9,509 nucleotides of DNA, from NCBI GenBank assembly GCA_030431085.1, contig JAUIJW010000078.1, positions 1-9,509 on the forward strand, given 5' to 3'. Below, in pieces: positions 1-5,884 of this stretch. The stretch's first letter is position 1. Each line of letters begins with the position of its first letter. This DNA is from Bacteroidia bacterium. GTDB lineage: Bacteria; Bacteroidota; Bacteroidia; Flavobacteriales; Flavobacteriaceae. The position numbers and the translations under genes were made by a program. Under the pieces are notes generated by a model. That model saw only the letters and a program-made list of their open reading frames with translations, was not told the origin of the DNA and did no database searches.

Positions 1-924
1 TATGGCTACCAAATTTTTGTAATCGGGTAACATTGGTCTTGATTTTAAGCTATCTTCGATAATCCTTAAAACGTTTTGACGTTCCTCTCCAACCAATGGT
101 AGTCTTGGTTCTCTTACATTTTCTGTGCCAATCCCGGTAGCGACTTCTGCTAGTTTTATATTTTGTACTAATTTAGTGTTAATATCTAATTCTAACAATG
201 GTAAAAACCATCTATAAATAGCTATGGCCTCTTCTATTCTGCCGGCCTTAGCTAAATTACATATGGCCACAGTTTCCGCTGGAAAGGCACAAACTAAACC
301 TGCTACCCAGCCATCCGCGCCAAGCAAAATACTTTCTAAAGCTAAAGTGTCAACTCCACATAATATTGCCAACCTATCACCAAATCTATTTTTTATACGC
401 GTGATATTAGAAATATCTCTAGTAGATTCTTTGACCGCCTGAATATTAGGACATTCGGCCAACAATTCTTCAAACATATCTAATGTTACTTCGATGCCAT
501 AATCTACTGGATTATTATAAATCATGATAGGTAAAGTGGTGCTCTGAGCTACTTTCTTAAAATAAGTGACGGTTTCTCTATCATCTGCCTTATAACGCAT
601 AGGTGGTAGCATCATTAGTCCGTTAGCGCCATCTTCTTCGGCAATACGAGCTTGAGCAATTGCATCTTTAGTAGATTGCTCGGCTATATTAATAATTACA
701 GGTACCTCACCATTTACTATTTTAACAGTTTCTTGAACTAATATTCTCTTTTCTTGATCTGTTAAAGTACTTGCTTCGCCTAAAGTACCTCCTAAAATAA
801 TACCATTAACTCCCGCCTCTAACTGAGCCTTAATATTTACCTTAAAATTAACCAAATCTAAAGTATCTTGATCTGTAAATTTAGTAGTGACTGCTGGCAT
901 TACGCCATTCCATTGAAATTTCAT
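1..924 (-). CDS. DapA-family lyase, probable 1-pyrroline-4-hydroxy-2-carboxylate deaminase (3' end cut by window)
   Basis: A class I aldolase-type TIM barrel of the dihydrodipicolinate synthase/N-acetylneuraminate lyase family; 308 codons are visible and the frame is still open at base 1. Since relatives are about 300-310 residues, only a few codons should be missing. The ATG at 922-924 opens a typical N-terminus (MKFQWNGVMPAVTTKF). Visible motifs are the substrate-carboxylate loop GGTLGEAS (about 45-52), YNNP with Tyr136, and the Schiff-base lysine Lys165 in AVKEST. The second Thr of the GTTGE motif is Leu here, and the Tyr of DapA's PYYN loop is missing (LPPMRY, 106-111), so lysine biosynthesis is unlikely. 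From memory, close flavobacterial relatives sit with 4-hydroxyproline epimerase, a D-amino-acid-type oxidase, a ketoglutarate-semialdehyde dehydrogenase and an AraC regulator. I therefore infer deamination of pyrroline-4-hydroxy-2-carboxylate to 2-oxoglutarate semialdehyde. Family membership is near certain; the substrate is inferred. Confidence 0.9.
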   Translation of the reverse strand, partial: MKFQWNGVMPAVTTKFTDQDTLDLVNFKVNIKAQLEAGVNGIILGGTLGEASTLTDQEKRILVQETVKIVNGEVPVIINIAEQSTKDAIAQARIAEEDGANGLMMLPPMRYKADDRETVTYFKKVAQSTTLPIMIYNNPVDYGIEVTLDMFEELLAECPNIQAVKESTRDISNITRIKNRFGDRLAILCGVDTLALESILLGADGWVAGLVCAFPAETVAICNLAKAGRIEEAIAIYRWFLPLLELDINTKLVQNIKLAEVATGIGTENVREPRLPLVGEERQNVLRIIEDSLKSRPMLPDYKNLVAI

Positions 925-941
925 AATTCTGATTTTTATCA

Positions 942-949
942 CAAAATTA
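942..949 (-). promoter_or_regulatory. Candidate -7 box for the DapA-family gene
   Basis: The minus strand reads TAATTTTG, an exact match to the Bacteroidota TAnnTTTG -7 element, 17 bases before the ATG. There is no TTG at a normal -33 distance, which would fit a promoter that needs an activator. The short AT-rich motif could occur by chance. Confidence 0.35.
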
Positions 950-978
950 AGTGACTGTATTAAAATAATATATGAGGT

Positions 979-1008
979 TTTTATCCAATATTGATATTAT
1001 TTTATCCA
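979..1008 (+). promoter_or_regulatory. Putative AraC-type operator: two direct repeats 21 bp apart
   Basis: The 9-mer TTTTATCCA occurs at 979-987 and again at 1000-1008, exactly 21 bp start to start, so both copies face the same side of the helix. AraC/XylS proteins have two helix-turn-helix units and commonly bind direct half-sites with this spacing. A near copy (TTTTATCAA, 1042-1050) follows 42 bp after the second copy, and TTTTATCA occurs at 934-941. The site lies between the AraC-family gene and its divergent neighbour, just upstream of where the neighbour's -33 region would be. This suggests activation of the DapA-family gene, and the copy at 1042 could allow autoregulation. No binding evidence is available. 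Confidence 0.5.
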
Positions 1009-1049
1009 TTAAAAAGTTTTTAATACATTTATAGACTAATATTTTATCA

Positions 1050-1883
1050 ATGAAAGTTTATCCGTTTAGTATTCCTAAACCAAAAGATGCATCGTTCATT
1101 TATCAAGAAGATCATGTTCATTCTTTTTATGATAAATTACATCAGCATAAAGAAATACAAATTAGTTGGGTTGTTAGTGGTGAAGGCACATTGATTATAG
1201 GCGACACGGTAAACGATTACCAAAGCAATGATCTTATTGTAATAGGAAGTTATTTACCTCATGTTTTTAAAAGTGACTCTAGTGTTTCAGAACCTTCTAA
1301 AATGTATTCCTTATTCTTTAGCGAAGATTCTTTTGGCGCCCATTTTTTTAAGCTGAAAGAACTCGAAAAAATAAACCATTTTTTTCACGCTTCTGAAAAA
1401 GGCTTTAAAGTTATAAGCCACCGAAAAAAAATTACCTCCTATTTTGAGCAGATTAGAAAAGCGTCTAAACTCGAGCAATTTATTGGGCTATTTAAAATAT
1501 TAAACACCATTAATCTGGCAGAAAAAGTTCTATTATCATCTTTTACTTATCCTAAAAATTATACTGATCTTGAAGGGCACAGAATGCAAAATGTTTTTGA
1601 ATACAGTTTGAATCATTTTCATGAACCCATTAGTCTAAATCAAATTGCGGCAGTCGCTCATTTAAGTCCCAACGGATTTTGTAAGTATTTTAAACAACGT
1701 ACCAATAAAACTTATGTTCAATTTTTAAACGAAATTAGAATAGAACATGCTGTGAAGTTATTACAAAAGAATAAGGATCTTACCATATCTGAAGTTGCCA
1801 CTTTATCTGGGTTTAACAACATCTCTAATTTTAACAGGCAATTTAAACTTCTTAAAAACAAAACACCTTTGGCCTTTAGATAA
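1050..1883 (+). CDS. AraC-family transcriptional regulator (cupin sensor plus double HTH)
   Basis: A 277-residue cytoplasmic regulator. Residues about 20-75 form a cupin-like ligand-binding half, with clustered His/Glu (H31, H33, E35) leading into a GEGTLIIGD turn and a PHVF motif at 70-73. Residues about 178-277 form the AraC DNA-binding domain. Its first helix-turn-helix is near 194-218 (ISLNQIAAVAHLSPNGFCKYFK) and its second near 245-266 (TISEVATLSGFNNISNFNRQFK), where the family signature lies. The protein ends at TPLAFR, slightly shorter than the usual TPxxYR tail, but the domain is complete. The ATG at 1050 gives a natural N-terminus and has no Shine-Dalgarno, as is usual here. It is divergent from the DapA-family gene, across a gap holding phased repeats, so it probably controls that pathway, perhaps in response to hydroxyproline or an intermediate. 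The family is certain; the ligand is inferred. Confidence 0.95.
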   Translation: MKVYPFSIPKPKDASFIYQEDHVHSFYDKLHQHKEIQISWVVSGEGTLIIGDTVNDYQSNDLIVIGSYLPHVFKSDSSVSEPSKMYSLFFSEDSFGAHFFKLKELEKINHFFHASEKGFKVISHRKKITSYFEQIRKASKLEQFIGLFKILNTINLAEKVLLSSFTYPKNYTDLEGHRMQNVFEYSLNHFHEPISLNQIAAVAHLSPNGFCKYFKQRTNKTYVQFLNEIRIEHAVKLLQKNKDLTISEVATLSGFNNISNFNRQFKLLKNKTPLAFR

Positions 1884-1897
1884 GACCAATAATGTAT

Positions 1898-1929
1898 AAA
1901 AAAAGCCAGCCATATTTCTATGACCGGCT
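1898..1929 (-). terminator. Rho-independent terminator for the leftward PhnA-family transcript
   Basis: Bases 1904-1929 form a stem AGCCaGcCATA / TATGacCGGCT around the loop TTTC, with two internal mismatches. Read on the minus strand, it is followed by a run of seven T (complement of 1898-1904). The plus strand has no T-run after the stem, so it acts leftward, on transcripts arriving from the gene that ends at 2052. It lies about 20 bases past the AraC-family stop. Confidence 0.65.
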
Positions 1930-2014
1930 AAAACTTACTAACTCAAAATTAATCTGCTACAAATTTAATACTTACTATTTTCTAAGGTGTTAATTCTGAA
2001 TTAAGGTATTCTTA

Positions 2015-2060
2015 ATAAATAGCCAAATTTATAGGCGCTATTTATCGTTTTTTATATTTT
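2015..2060 (+). terminator. Probable terminator for the AraC-family transcript
   Basis: ATAAATAGC (2015-2023) pairs perfectly with GCTATTTAT (2037-2045). An inner GCC/GGC pairing is an alternative. The stem is followed on the plus strand by a T-rich tract (2048-2062) that overlaps the last codons of the convergent gene. It sits about 130 bases after the AraC-family stop. The stem is AT-rich, so termination may be partial. Confidence 0.5.
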
Positions 2061-2630
2061 TTTCACATAATCTGTAATGATAACAATTTGAGTGCCGTCA
2101 ACTTTACCTTCTATATACTTTTCATTGTCGTGATCTAAGGCAATTCTTCTAACCGCTGTACCTTGCTTTGCCACCATACTCGACCCTTTAACTTTAAGAT
2201 CTTTAATTAACACCACAGAATCACCTGCTTGAAGTACGGCGCCATTAACATCTCTATGAATTATTTTATCTTCCTCATCTTGATCGTCACCTAAAGCCTT
2301 TGCAAAATTTAAAGCGGCTTCGTCTAAGTACATCATATCTAAAAGATCTTGCGGCCAACCTTCTTTTTTTAAACGATGTAACATGCGCCAAGAGGCAATT
2401 TGAACTGCTTGATGCTCACTCCACATACTATCGTTTAGGCATCTCCAGTGATTTGCTTCAATTAAATTGCTCTGATTCATTTGCGAAAGACAAGTAGAAC
2501 ACATCAACAAACTATAATCTAGAGAGGCTTCTGTGGCTGGCTCTAAAGTATAACCTTGTAAATTCTCTGTTTGTTTACATAGCTCACAAGTGTTTTGGCT
2601 TCTTTGCTTTAGCTGTTTCTCAATATTCAT
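2052..2630 (-). CDS. PhnA-family zinc-ribbon protein
   Basis: A 192-residue soluble protein. The N-terminal third holds a treble-clef/zinc-ribbon-like metal site made of CxxC pairs at C15/C18 and C44/C47. The C-terminal 65 or so residues are the PhnA domain, a small beta-barrel: NGAVLQAGDSVVLIKDLKVK at about 129-148, then AKQGT, EGKVDG and ITDYVKK at the end. Residues 65-125 form a linker with many aromatic and acidic residues. The name comes from an Escherichia coli gene near the phn operon; that protein (YjdM) is not needed for phosphonate use and is not the phosphonoacetate hydrolase also called PhnA. Its biochemical role is unknown. It follows the YjbR-like gene after 52 bases, has a candidate promoter of its own, and ends before a clear leftward terminator, so it is the last gene of the run. 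Family certain, function unknown. Confidence 0.92.
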   Translation of the reverse strand: MNIEKQLKQRSQNTCELCKQTENLQGYTLEPATEASLDYSLLMCSTCLSQMNQSNLIEANHWRCLNDSMWSEHQAVQIASWRMLHRLKKEGWPQDLLDMMYLDEAALNFAKALGDDQDEEDKIIHRDVNGAVLQAGDSVVLIKDLKVKGSSMVAKQGTAVRRIALDHDNEKYIEGKVDGTQIVIITDYVKKI

Positions 2631-2650
2631 TAGGATTGCTTTTAGGATTT

Positions 2651-2658
2651 CAAATCTA
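2651..2658 (-). promoter_or_regulatory. Candidate -7 box for the PhnA-family gene
   Basis: The minus strand reads TAGATTTG, an exact TAnnTTTG match, 20 bases before the start codon. No TTG lies 17-23 bases upstream. It may allow transcription of the PhnA-family gene separately from the genes before it. Confidence 0.35.
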
Positions 2659-2682
2659 ATCTATTTTTTAGCCATTTAGAGT

Positions 2683-3039
2683 TTATTCTTCAAAAGTTAA
2701 TCTCACTTTTTTAGGTAGACTTTGAATGATTAAATCATAGGAATGATCTATAAGTTCTTTTAAAAAATCATCAGCGATGGCACCTTCTAAGATAATCGTG
2801 TTCCAATGTTTTTTACTCATATGATAACCTGGCAGAATTACGCCATCGAACTGTTCTCTTAAAATCGTTGCTCTTTCTGGGTCGCATTTTAAATTGACCT
2901 GAAAAGGTCTTCTTTCTAATCCCGTTAAGGCAAACATTTTATTAGCTACTTTAAATACTAAAGTAGATTCATCGAACGGAAAATGCTCTGTTGCCTTTGG
3001 TTTTGATAGGCAGTATGTTCTAAAAGCTTCAATATTCAC
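2683..3039 (-). CDS. MmcQ/YjbR family protein (GTG start)
   Basis: A 118-residue single-domain protein of the MmcQ/YjbR (DUF419) family, which has a CyaY-like alpha/beta fold and is often annotated as DNA-binding. Family hallmarks are visible in order: EHFPFDESTLVFKVANKMFAL (about 18-38), a VNLKCDPE strand and turn (48-55), GYHMSKKHWNT (71-81), and a C-terminal SYDLIIQSLPKK helix (100-111). The length is normal for the family. The first codon is GTG (complement of CAC at 3037-3039). It overlaps the TGA of the upstream DUF4230 gene as GTGA, so the two are probably translationally coupled. Family members may bind DNA or nucleotides, but no physiological role is established. The family call is sure; any function would be a guess. 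Confidence 0.93.
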   Translation of the reverse strand: MNIEAFRTYCLSKPKATEHFPFDESTLVFKVANKMFALTGLERRPFQVNLKCDPERATILREQFDGVILPGYHMSKKHWNTIILEGAIADDFLKELIDHSYDLIIQSLPKKVRLTFEE

Positions 3040-3659
3040 GATTTCTCTTCTAATTTAGCTATATCTTCTTGATGTTCTGGTAATACAAGAGCTTGATAAT
3101 CTAACCGCCACCCAATGGTCTCTACAATGTTTTGCATCATAAGAACAGCTTCTAAGGCTTCGTTCTTGGCTTTATCTAACAGCCCACTTTCTGGTATTTT
3201 CTCTCTCATGTGTTCTTTAGCCTTCGCGTTAAGCTCTGTTAAATCCGAGGCATCGAATTTATTAAAAAACCCATCTTTTTTATCGTAGTATTTAAAATCT
3301 GTATCGATACTTAAAATTTCTGGGCTTGGAAACTCTGTTAGTTTGACCGTTTTTCTGTCATTATATGCTTCCATTTTTATTTTAGAAAGGTCGTATCCAA
3401 TATGTGCCTTAGCATTAATCAATAAAATGGCTTTTTTCTTGCTAGATACAATATTTAAAAAACGTTCTTTCACATTTTCGTAATGGTATATTTCTGCAAA
3501 TTCACCCTCTACCGTTATCAATTTACAAACGGATCTCATTTTTTCTAAGAGAACTGCAGATTGGGCGTTGGTTCTATCTTTCCCTTTTTGCAATTTAACA
3601 TACGTTAAAATCCAATAAGTGATAATAGCTCCTAATAAAAGTCCTAATAGTGCTTCCAT
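3036..3659 (-). CDS. DUF4230 domain membrane-anchored protein
   Basis: A 207-residue protein with one hydrophobic N-terminal segment (about residues 3-21) followed by a basic stretch (KLQKGKDR), so it is likely a single-pass inner-membrane anchor. The rest matches the layout of DUF4230 proteins: a strand-rich part with KLITVEGEFAEIYHYE (about 46-61), KKKAILLINAKAHIGYDLSKI (74-94) and FPSPEILSID (110-119). A charged helical part (135-205) with a coiled-coil-like tail follows. The IGYDL motif and the strand pattern recall lipid- or SPFH-associated beta domains, but that is only a resemblance. It starts 45 bases after hemW and overlaps the YjbR-like gene by 4 bases, so co-transcription is likely. 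Its function is unknown. Confidence 0.85.
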   Translation of the reverse strand: MEALLGLLLGAIITYWILTYVKLQKGKDRTNAQSAVLLEKMRSVCKLITVEGEFAEIYHYENVKERFLNIVSSKKKAILLINAKAHIGYDLSKIKMEAYNDRKTVKLTEFPSPEILSIDTDFKYYDKKDGFFNKFDASDLTELNAKAKEHMREKIPESGLLDKAKNEALEAVLMMQNIVETIGWRLDYQALVLPEHQEDIAKLEEKS

Positions 3660-3704
3660 ACATTTTGACTTGTTGCTAATTTAATGATTTGCTCTTAAAC
3701 AAGA

Positions 3705-4835
3705 TCATTCTTCTAACATAAATAAATCAGACGCAATACCATCTGCAAAAAATTTACCTTTTTGAGTAATGATTAAATGGTTGTCGTTAATCTTTAAATG
3801 GTTTTGTTGCAAATGATGTTGAATTTCTTTTTCTAAAAAATTGAGAAACTTTAAACCAAACTCTTTCTCTACCTGCGTTAAAGATACGCCCCAAATGGTT
3901 CTTAACCTCGTTAATATCAATTCATTAAACTTATCTGCTTTGGTTAAATATTCTTTTTCAAAATATTTAGTCTGTGTATTGATTCCTTTAAGATATTTTA
4001 TATTATTAGAGACATTCCACCTCCTACATAGCTGCCCATCAAACGAATGTGCAGACGGCCCTACCCCTAAATAAGCCTTGCCCTGCCAATACGATGTATT
4101 GTGTTGAGAAAGGTAACCTTCTTTAGCAAAGTTTGAAGTTTCGTAGGGAAGTAAGCCATGGTTAATCATTACTTCGTTTAATAATTCAAAATGCTTCGCC
4201 GCCATAGCTTCGTCTAAGGGTTTAAGCTTACCCTTGTTGATAAAATTAGCTAAAGCTGTGTTGTTTTCTACAGTAAGGGCATAACTCGACAAATGAGGTA
4301 TCTCTAGTGCTAAAAATTGATTTAAATTTTCAAGCCACTTTTTATCAGACATTTCTGGTAAACCATAAATAAGGTCTATAGAAATATTATTATAATAAGA
4401 TTTAGCCCACTTTAAACTTTGTAACGATTCTTTAGCGCTATGCGCGCGGTTCATCAGTTTTAAGTCGTCATCAAAAAAAGATTGCACACCAATACTCAGC
4501 CTATTGATTTGAGTATGCGACAAGTGTATTAATTTTTCTTTGGTTAAATCGTCTGGGTTAGCTTCTAAGGTTATTTCAACTTCTTTCTCGGTAGTAAAGT
4601 TATTGTCTATAACTGATAAAATATCTCTAATTTCATTCGCCTCTAGTAAACTTGGCGTGCCCCCACCAAAATAAATGGTTTTAACTGGCTCTCTTAATTC
4701 ATCTTTACGTAGCACTAGCTCTTGTTTAATGGCCATAATTATAGACTCTTTATGCTTTAAAGAGGTAGAAAAATGAAAGTCGCAATAGTAACAAGCTTGC
4801 TTACAAAACGGAATGTGTAGATAAATACCGGCCAT
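3705..4835 (-). CDS. hemW: HemW, radical SAM haem chaperone
   Basis: A 376-residue cytoplasmic radical SAM protein. The [4Fe-4S] ligands are C11, C15 and C18 in PFCKQACYYCDF. The residue after the third cysteine motif is Phe rather than the fourth Cys of HemN, which separates HemW from coproporphyrinogen dehydrogenase. Other conserved blocks are GGGTPS (57-62, SAM binding), EANPDD (91-96), SIGVQSF (114-120), DLIYGLP (154-160), YETSNFA (231-237) and GVGPSAHSF (257-265). A HemN C-terminal winged domain follows from about 297. HemW binds haem and passes it to respiratory haem proteins; older annotations call it oxygen-independent coproporphyrinogen III oxidase. The length is typical. It heads the leftward run and is separated from ruvC only by a small plus-strand gene. 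Confidence 0.96.
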   Translation of the reverse strand: MAGIYLHIPFCKQACYYCDFHFSTSLKHKESIIMAIKQELVLRKDELREPVKTIYFGGGTPSLLEANEIRDILSVIDNNFTTEKEVEITLEANPDDLTKEKLIHLSHTQINRLSIGVQSFFDDDLKLMNRAHSAKESLQSLKWAKSYYNNISIDLIYGLPEMSDKKWLENLNQFLALEIPHLSSYALTVENNTALANFINKGKLKPLDEAMAAKHFELLNEVMINHGLLPYETSNFAKEGYLSQHNTSYWQGKAYLGVGPSAHSFDGQLCRRWNVSNNIKYLKGINTQTKYFEKEYLTKADKFNELILTRLRTIWGVSLTQVEKEFGLKFLNFLEKEIQHHLQQNHLKINDNHLIITQKGKFFADGIASDLFMLEE

Positions 4836-4851
4836 TAATATGATTAAACTT

Positions 4852-4859
4852 CAAAATTA
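4852..4859 (-). promoter_or_regulatory. hemW: Candidate -7 box for hemW
   Basis: The minus strand reads TAATTTTG, an exact TAnnTTTG match, 16 bases before the hemW ATG. It is the same octamer, at almost the same distance, as the box before the DapA-family gene. No TTG is seen at the -33 position, so support is moderate. Confidence 0.35.
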
Positions 4860-4913
4860 CAATTCTTAGACTCTCTTTAAAACTAAATCCATAAAAATGT
4901 TAAATAATTAATT

Positions 4914-4947
4914 TTGTGGTATTTACGTTAATTTTTTATTATATTTG
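4914..4947 (+). promoter_or_regulatory. Bacteroidota-type promoter for the small ABM-like gene
   Basis: TTG at 4914-4916 and TATATTTG at 4940-4947, with a 23-base spacer, fit the flavobacterial TTG/TAnnTTTG pattern at the long end of its spacing. Transcription should begin near 4953, leaving a leader of about 30 bases before the ATG at 4983. This is the most complete promoter in the window. Confidence 0.6.
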
Positions 4948-4982
4948 CTAGACCCACAATAACAATTAAACCTAAATTAAAT

Positions 4983-5270
4983 ATGTTCGTTAACATTCTT
5001 AAGTTCAAATTGAACGAAGAAAAAGGTATCTCTGCTAATGAATTGAGCATGTTAGAATACCAAATGCAAAACACTCCAGAAGGTCTCGACAGATTTCATG
5101 TTTTTAAAGACAAAAAAAAGGATAACAAGTACTATTTAATTGAGTACTGGAAAGACAAAATGGCGAAAGATGCCATGGAAAATTCATCTAAATTTTCACT
5201 TCTAAAAAAACTTCACTCGCTTTCAAAAAGAAAAGAAGCCTCTGAAATAGAATGTGATATTTTAATTTAA
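4983..5270 (+). CDS. Small ferredoxin-like protein, ABM (antibiotic biosynthesis monooxygenase-like) type
   Basis: A 95-residue cytoplasmic protein with no signal or membrane segment. The strand-helix-strand pattern suggests a dimeric alpha-beta barrel. MFVNILKFKL is the first strand, residues 18-32 are helical, GLDRFHVFKD is strand two, KYYLIEYWKD (49-58) is strand three, a helix contains AMENSSKFSLLKKLHSL (64-80), and ECDIL ends the fold. The YxLIEYWKD...A...H pattern is what ABM-domain proteins show, although the sequence is diverged and no catalytic residue can be assigned. Members range from quinone monooxygenases to haem-degrading IsdG-like enzymes and many unknowns. It has its own promoter and is the only plus-strand gene between hemW and ruvC. 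It is convergent with ruvC (29-base gap) with no strong terminator between them. The gene is real; the family call is moderate. Confidence 0.75.
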   Translation: MFVNILKFKLNEEKGISANELSMLEYQMQNTPEGLDRFHVFKDKKKDNKYYLIEYWKDKMAKDAMENSSKFSLLKKLHSLSKRKEASEIECDILI

Positions 5271-5299
5271 ACGTAAAGTTTGTAATTCGAAAAATCACT

Positions 5300-5851
5300 T
5301 TAAGTAATTTTATCTGGGTTTTGATTAACGTATGCCCCCCAACCTGAATAATTTTTATTTGAAGTGATTTTTTTGTGGTTATAAAAATGGCAAACTGCTG
5401 CTGCTAAGCCATCGGTAGCATCTAAATTTTTGGGTATAGTTTTTAAATGCAATATACTTTGAAGCATTTTAGCCACCTGTTCTTTTGAAGCATTACCATT
5501 GCCAGTAATGGCCATTTTTATTTTTTTAGGAGAATATTCTGTTATGGGTACTTCTCTGGTTAATCCGGCTGCCATTGCTACACCTTGAGCTCGTCCTAGC
5601 TTTAGCATCGATTGCACATTTTTACCAAAAAAAGGTGCCTCAATAGCAATTTCGTCTGGATGATGAGCATCAATCAATTGCAAGGTTCTTTCGAATATAA
5701 TTTTAAGCTTTGTATAATGATCTGTATATTTTTTTAAGATGAGCTCGTCTAACAAAAGAAATTCCATCTGATTTGATTTAATTTTAATCAAACCGTAACC
5801 CATAATCGTGGTTCCAGGATCTATCCCTAAAATTATCTTTTCTACTTGCAA
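5300..5851 (-). CDS. ruvC: RuvC Holliday junction endonuclease (TTG start)
   Basis: A 183-residue RNase H-fold nuclease that cuts Holliday junctions as a dimer together with RuvAB. The four acidic catalytic residues are all present: D11 (LGIDPGT), E71 (IEAPFFGKN) and D144/D147 (LDATDGLAAA). The conserved GRAQGV (86-91) and SPKKIKMAITGNGNASKEQV (107-126) segments are also present. The only sensible start is TTG (complement of CAA at 5849-5851). Upstream in frame there is no ATG or GTG before a stop at 5864-5866, and the first internal ATG (Met17) would remove D11. The start region lies 33 bases from the divergent membrane-protein gene. The C-terminal tail (NKNYSGWGAYVNQNPDKIT) is typical of Bacteroidota RuvC. 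The family call is certain; the unusual start is likely. Confidence 0.96.
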   Translation of the reverse strand: MQVEKIILGIDPGTTIMGYGLIKIKSNQMEFLLLDELILKKYTDHYTKLKIIFERTLQLIDAHHPDEIAIEAPFFGKNVQSMLKLGRAQGVAMAAGLTREVPITEYSPKKIKMAITGNGNASKEQVAKMLQSILHLKTIPKNLDATDGLAAAVCHFYNHKKITSNKNYSGWGAYVNQNPDKIT

Positions 5852-5871
5852 TTCAATTTTGTATTATTTTG
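5846..5871 (+). promoter_or_regulatory. Weak candidate promoter for the membrane-protein/GT2 operon
   Basis: TTG at 5846-5848, then 16 bases, then TATTTTG at 5865-5871, one base short of TAnnTTTG. It overlaps the ruvC start codon and would leave a leader of only about 8 bases before the ATG at 5885. Position favours it but the match is imperfect. Confidence 0.25.
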
Positions 5872-5884
5872 TTTCTTTGTGTAA

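Noticed and set aside
224..442. Plus-strand 72-codon reading frame
   Set aside because: It lies antisense within the clear DapA-family gene and shows no domain pattern.
2052..2630. Phosphonoacetate hydrolase or phosphonate operon role from the PhnA name
   Set aside because: The protein has the zinc-ribbon/PhnA-domain layout of YjdM, not the alkaline-phosphatase fold of the hydrolase, and no phn genes are nearby.
3841..4074. Plus-strand 77-codon reading frame
   Set aside because: Antisense to the C-terminal half of hemW; no recognisable protein features. The similar frames at 2300-2497 (in the PhnA-family gene), 8798-9025 and 9302-9487 (in the M56 gene) were dropped for the same reason.
3705..4835. 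HemN coproporphyrinogen III dehydrogenase
   Set aside because: The fourth cysteine of the HemN motif (CxxxCxxCxC) is replaced: the sequence is CKQACYYCDF, as in HemW.
5272..5299. Possible terminator hairpin TAAAGT/ACTTTA between the ABM-like gene and ruvC
   Set aside because: Six AT-rich pairs with a 17-base loop and no T-run directly after; too weak to call.
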